Positions 63,854-64,000 of a stretch of 64,000 nt of DNA are shown here, in pieces. The notes beneath the pieces are model-generated. The model saw only the letters and a list, made by a program, of their open reading frames with translations. It had not been told where the DNA came from and made no database searches. Within the stretch, counting starts at the first letter, position 1, and each line of letters starts with the position of its first letter. The position numbers and the translations under genes are program-made. Source of the DNA: Climacteris rufus. Taxonomy: Eukaryota; Chordata; Aves; Passeriformes; Climacteridae. The stretch covers positions 1,101,425 through 1,165,424 of the forward strand of contig VZRZ01008718.1 in assembly GCA_013398175.1 (NCBI GenBank). The letters are read 5' to 3'.

Positions 63854-64000
63854 TTAATTCATCTCAGTTTTGATATAGCATCTCTTTCTGAGACTGATCA
63901 ACTGAGCAACTACCTTAGGAGTGTTAGTCAGACTGAATATGTTTGTCAAAGTTGATAGCAAAAAGACATCTGACAAGCCATCTAACTTTGGCCTGTCACA

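Noticed and set aside
1..64000. CRISPR arrays, operons, bacterial promoters, tRNA or rRNA genes
   Set aside because: Composition and repeats mark this as vertebrate nuclear DNA. No regularly spaced repeats and no tRNA or rRNA signatures were seen.

Overview
The window looks like non-coding DNA from a bird, possibly a songbird or another neoavian. It is AT-rich and contains no complete recognisable protein-coding gene, tRNA or rRNA. The lineage call rests on its repeats. There are four CR1 LINE fragments (three reverse, one forward), which are hallmarks of bird and reptile genomes. There are about fifteen endogenous-retrovirus long terminal repeats (LTRs), several with intact TG...CA ends and matching target-site duplications (TSDs). 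One degraded LTR has the layout of a widespread avian ERVL-type LTR. A single N at 37637 shows this is assembled genomic sequence.

Layout. Positions 1-395 are an unexplained GC-rich block. A GC-rich solo LTR at 3549-4199 is followed by a CR1 tail (4536-4690) and an old ERVL-like LTR (5155-5707). Between 8.4 and 12.7 kb lie a reverse LTR, a nested pair (a 2-kb reverse LTR at 9390-11406 interrupted by a forward LTR at 10537-11364) and a short alpharetrovirus-like LTR (12411-12711). A 684-bp LTR sits at 17143-17826. From 17.8 to 31.9 kb the DNA is mostly unique-looking and AT-rich, broken by two CR1 fragments. Further LTRs lie at 31920-32479, 37251-38095, about 39.1-39.6 kb, about 41.1-41.8 kb (very CpG-rich), about 44.9-45.3 kb, 51078-51368, 55914-56662 and 58537-59637. 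The longest CR1 fragment is at 48715-49555. A small palindromic MITE-like repeat lies at 61725-61819.

All ERV pieces appear to be solo LTRs, and no gag, pol or env reading frame was found. At least three ERV groups are present. One is an ERVL-like family with 5-bp TSDs (9390, 37251, 58537). Another has long LTRs, with a 6-bp TSD at the 17143 copy (17143, 55914). The third has short LTRs with 6-bp TSDs and only about 20 bp between TATA box and polyadenylation signal (12411, 51078). Eleven of fifteen LTRs point to the minus strand, which is weakly consistent with the window lying inside an intron of a plus-strand gene.

The only open frame outside repeats that deserves attention is 63572-63853 (+), which begins with a signal-peptide-like sequence and could be a first coding exon running off the window. 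I could not identify it. I found no sign of a previously undescribed biological system. The most informative structures are the nested LTR, the TSD-bounded LTR families, the CpG-rich LTR and this orphan frame.
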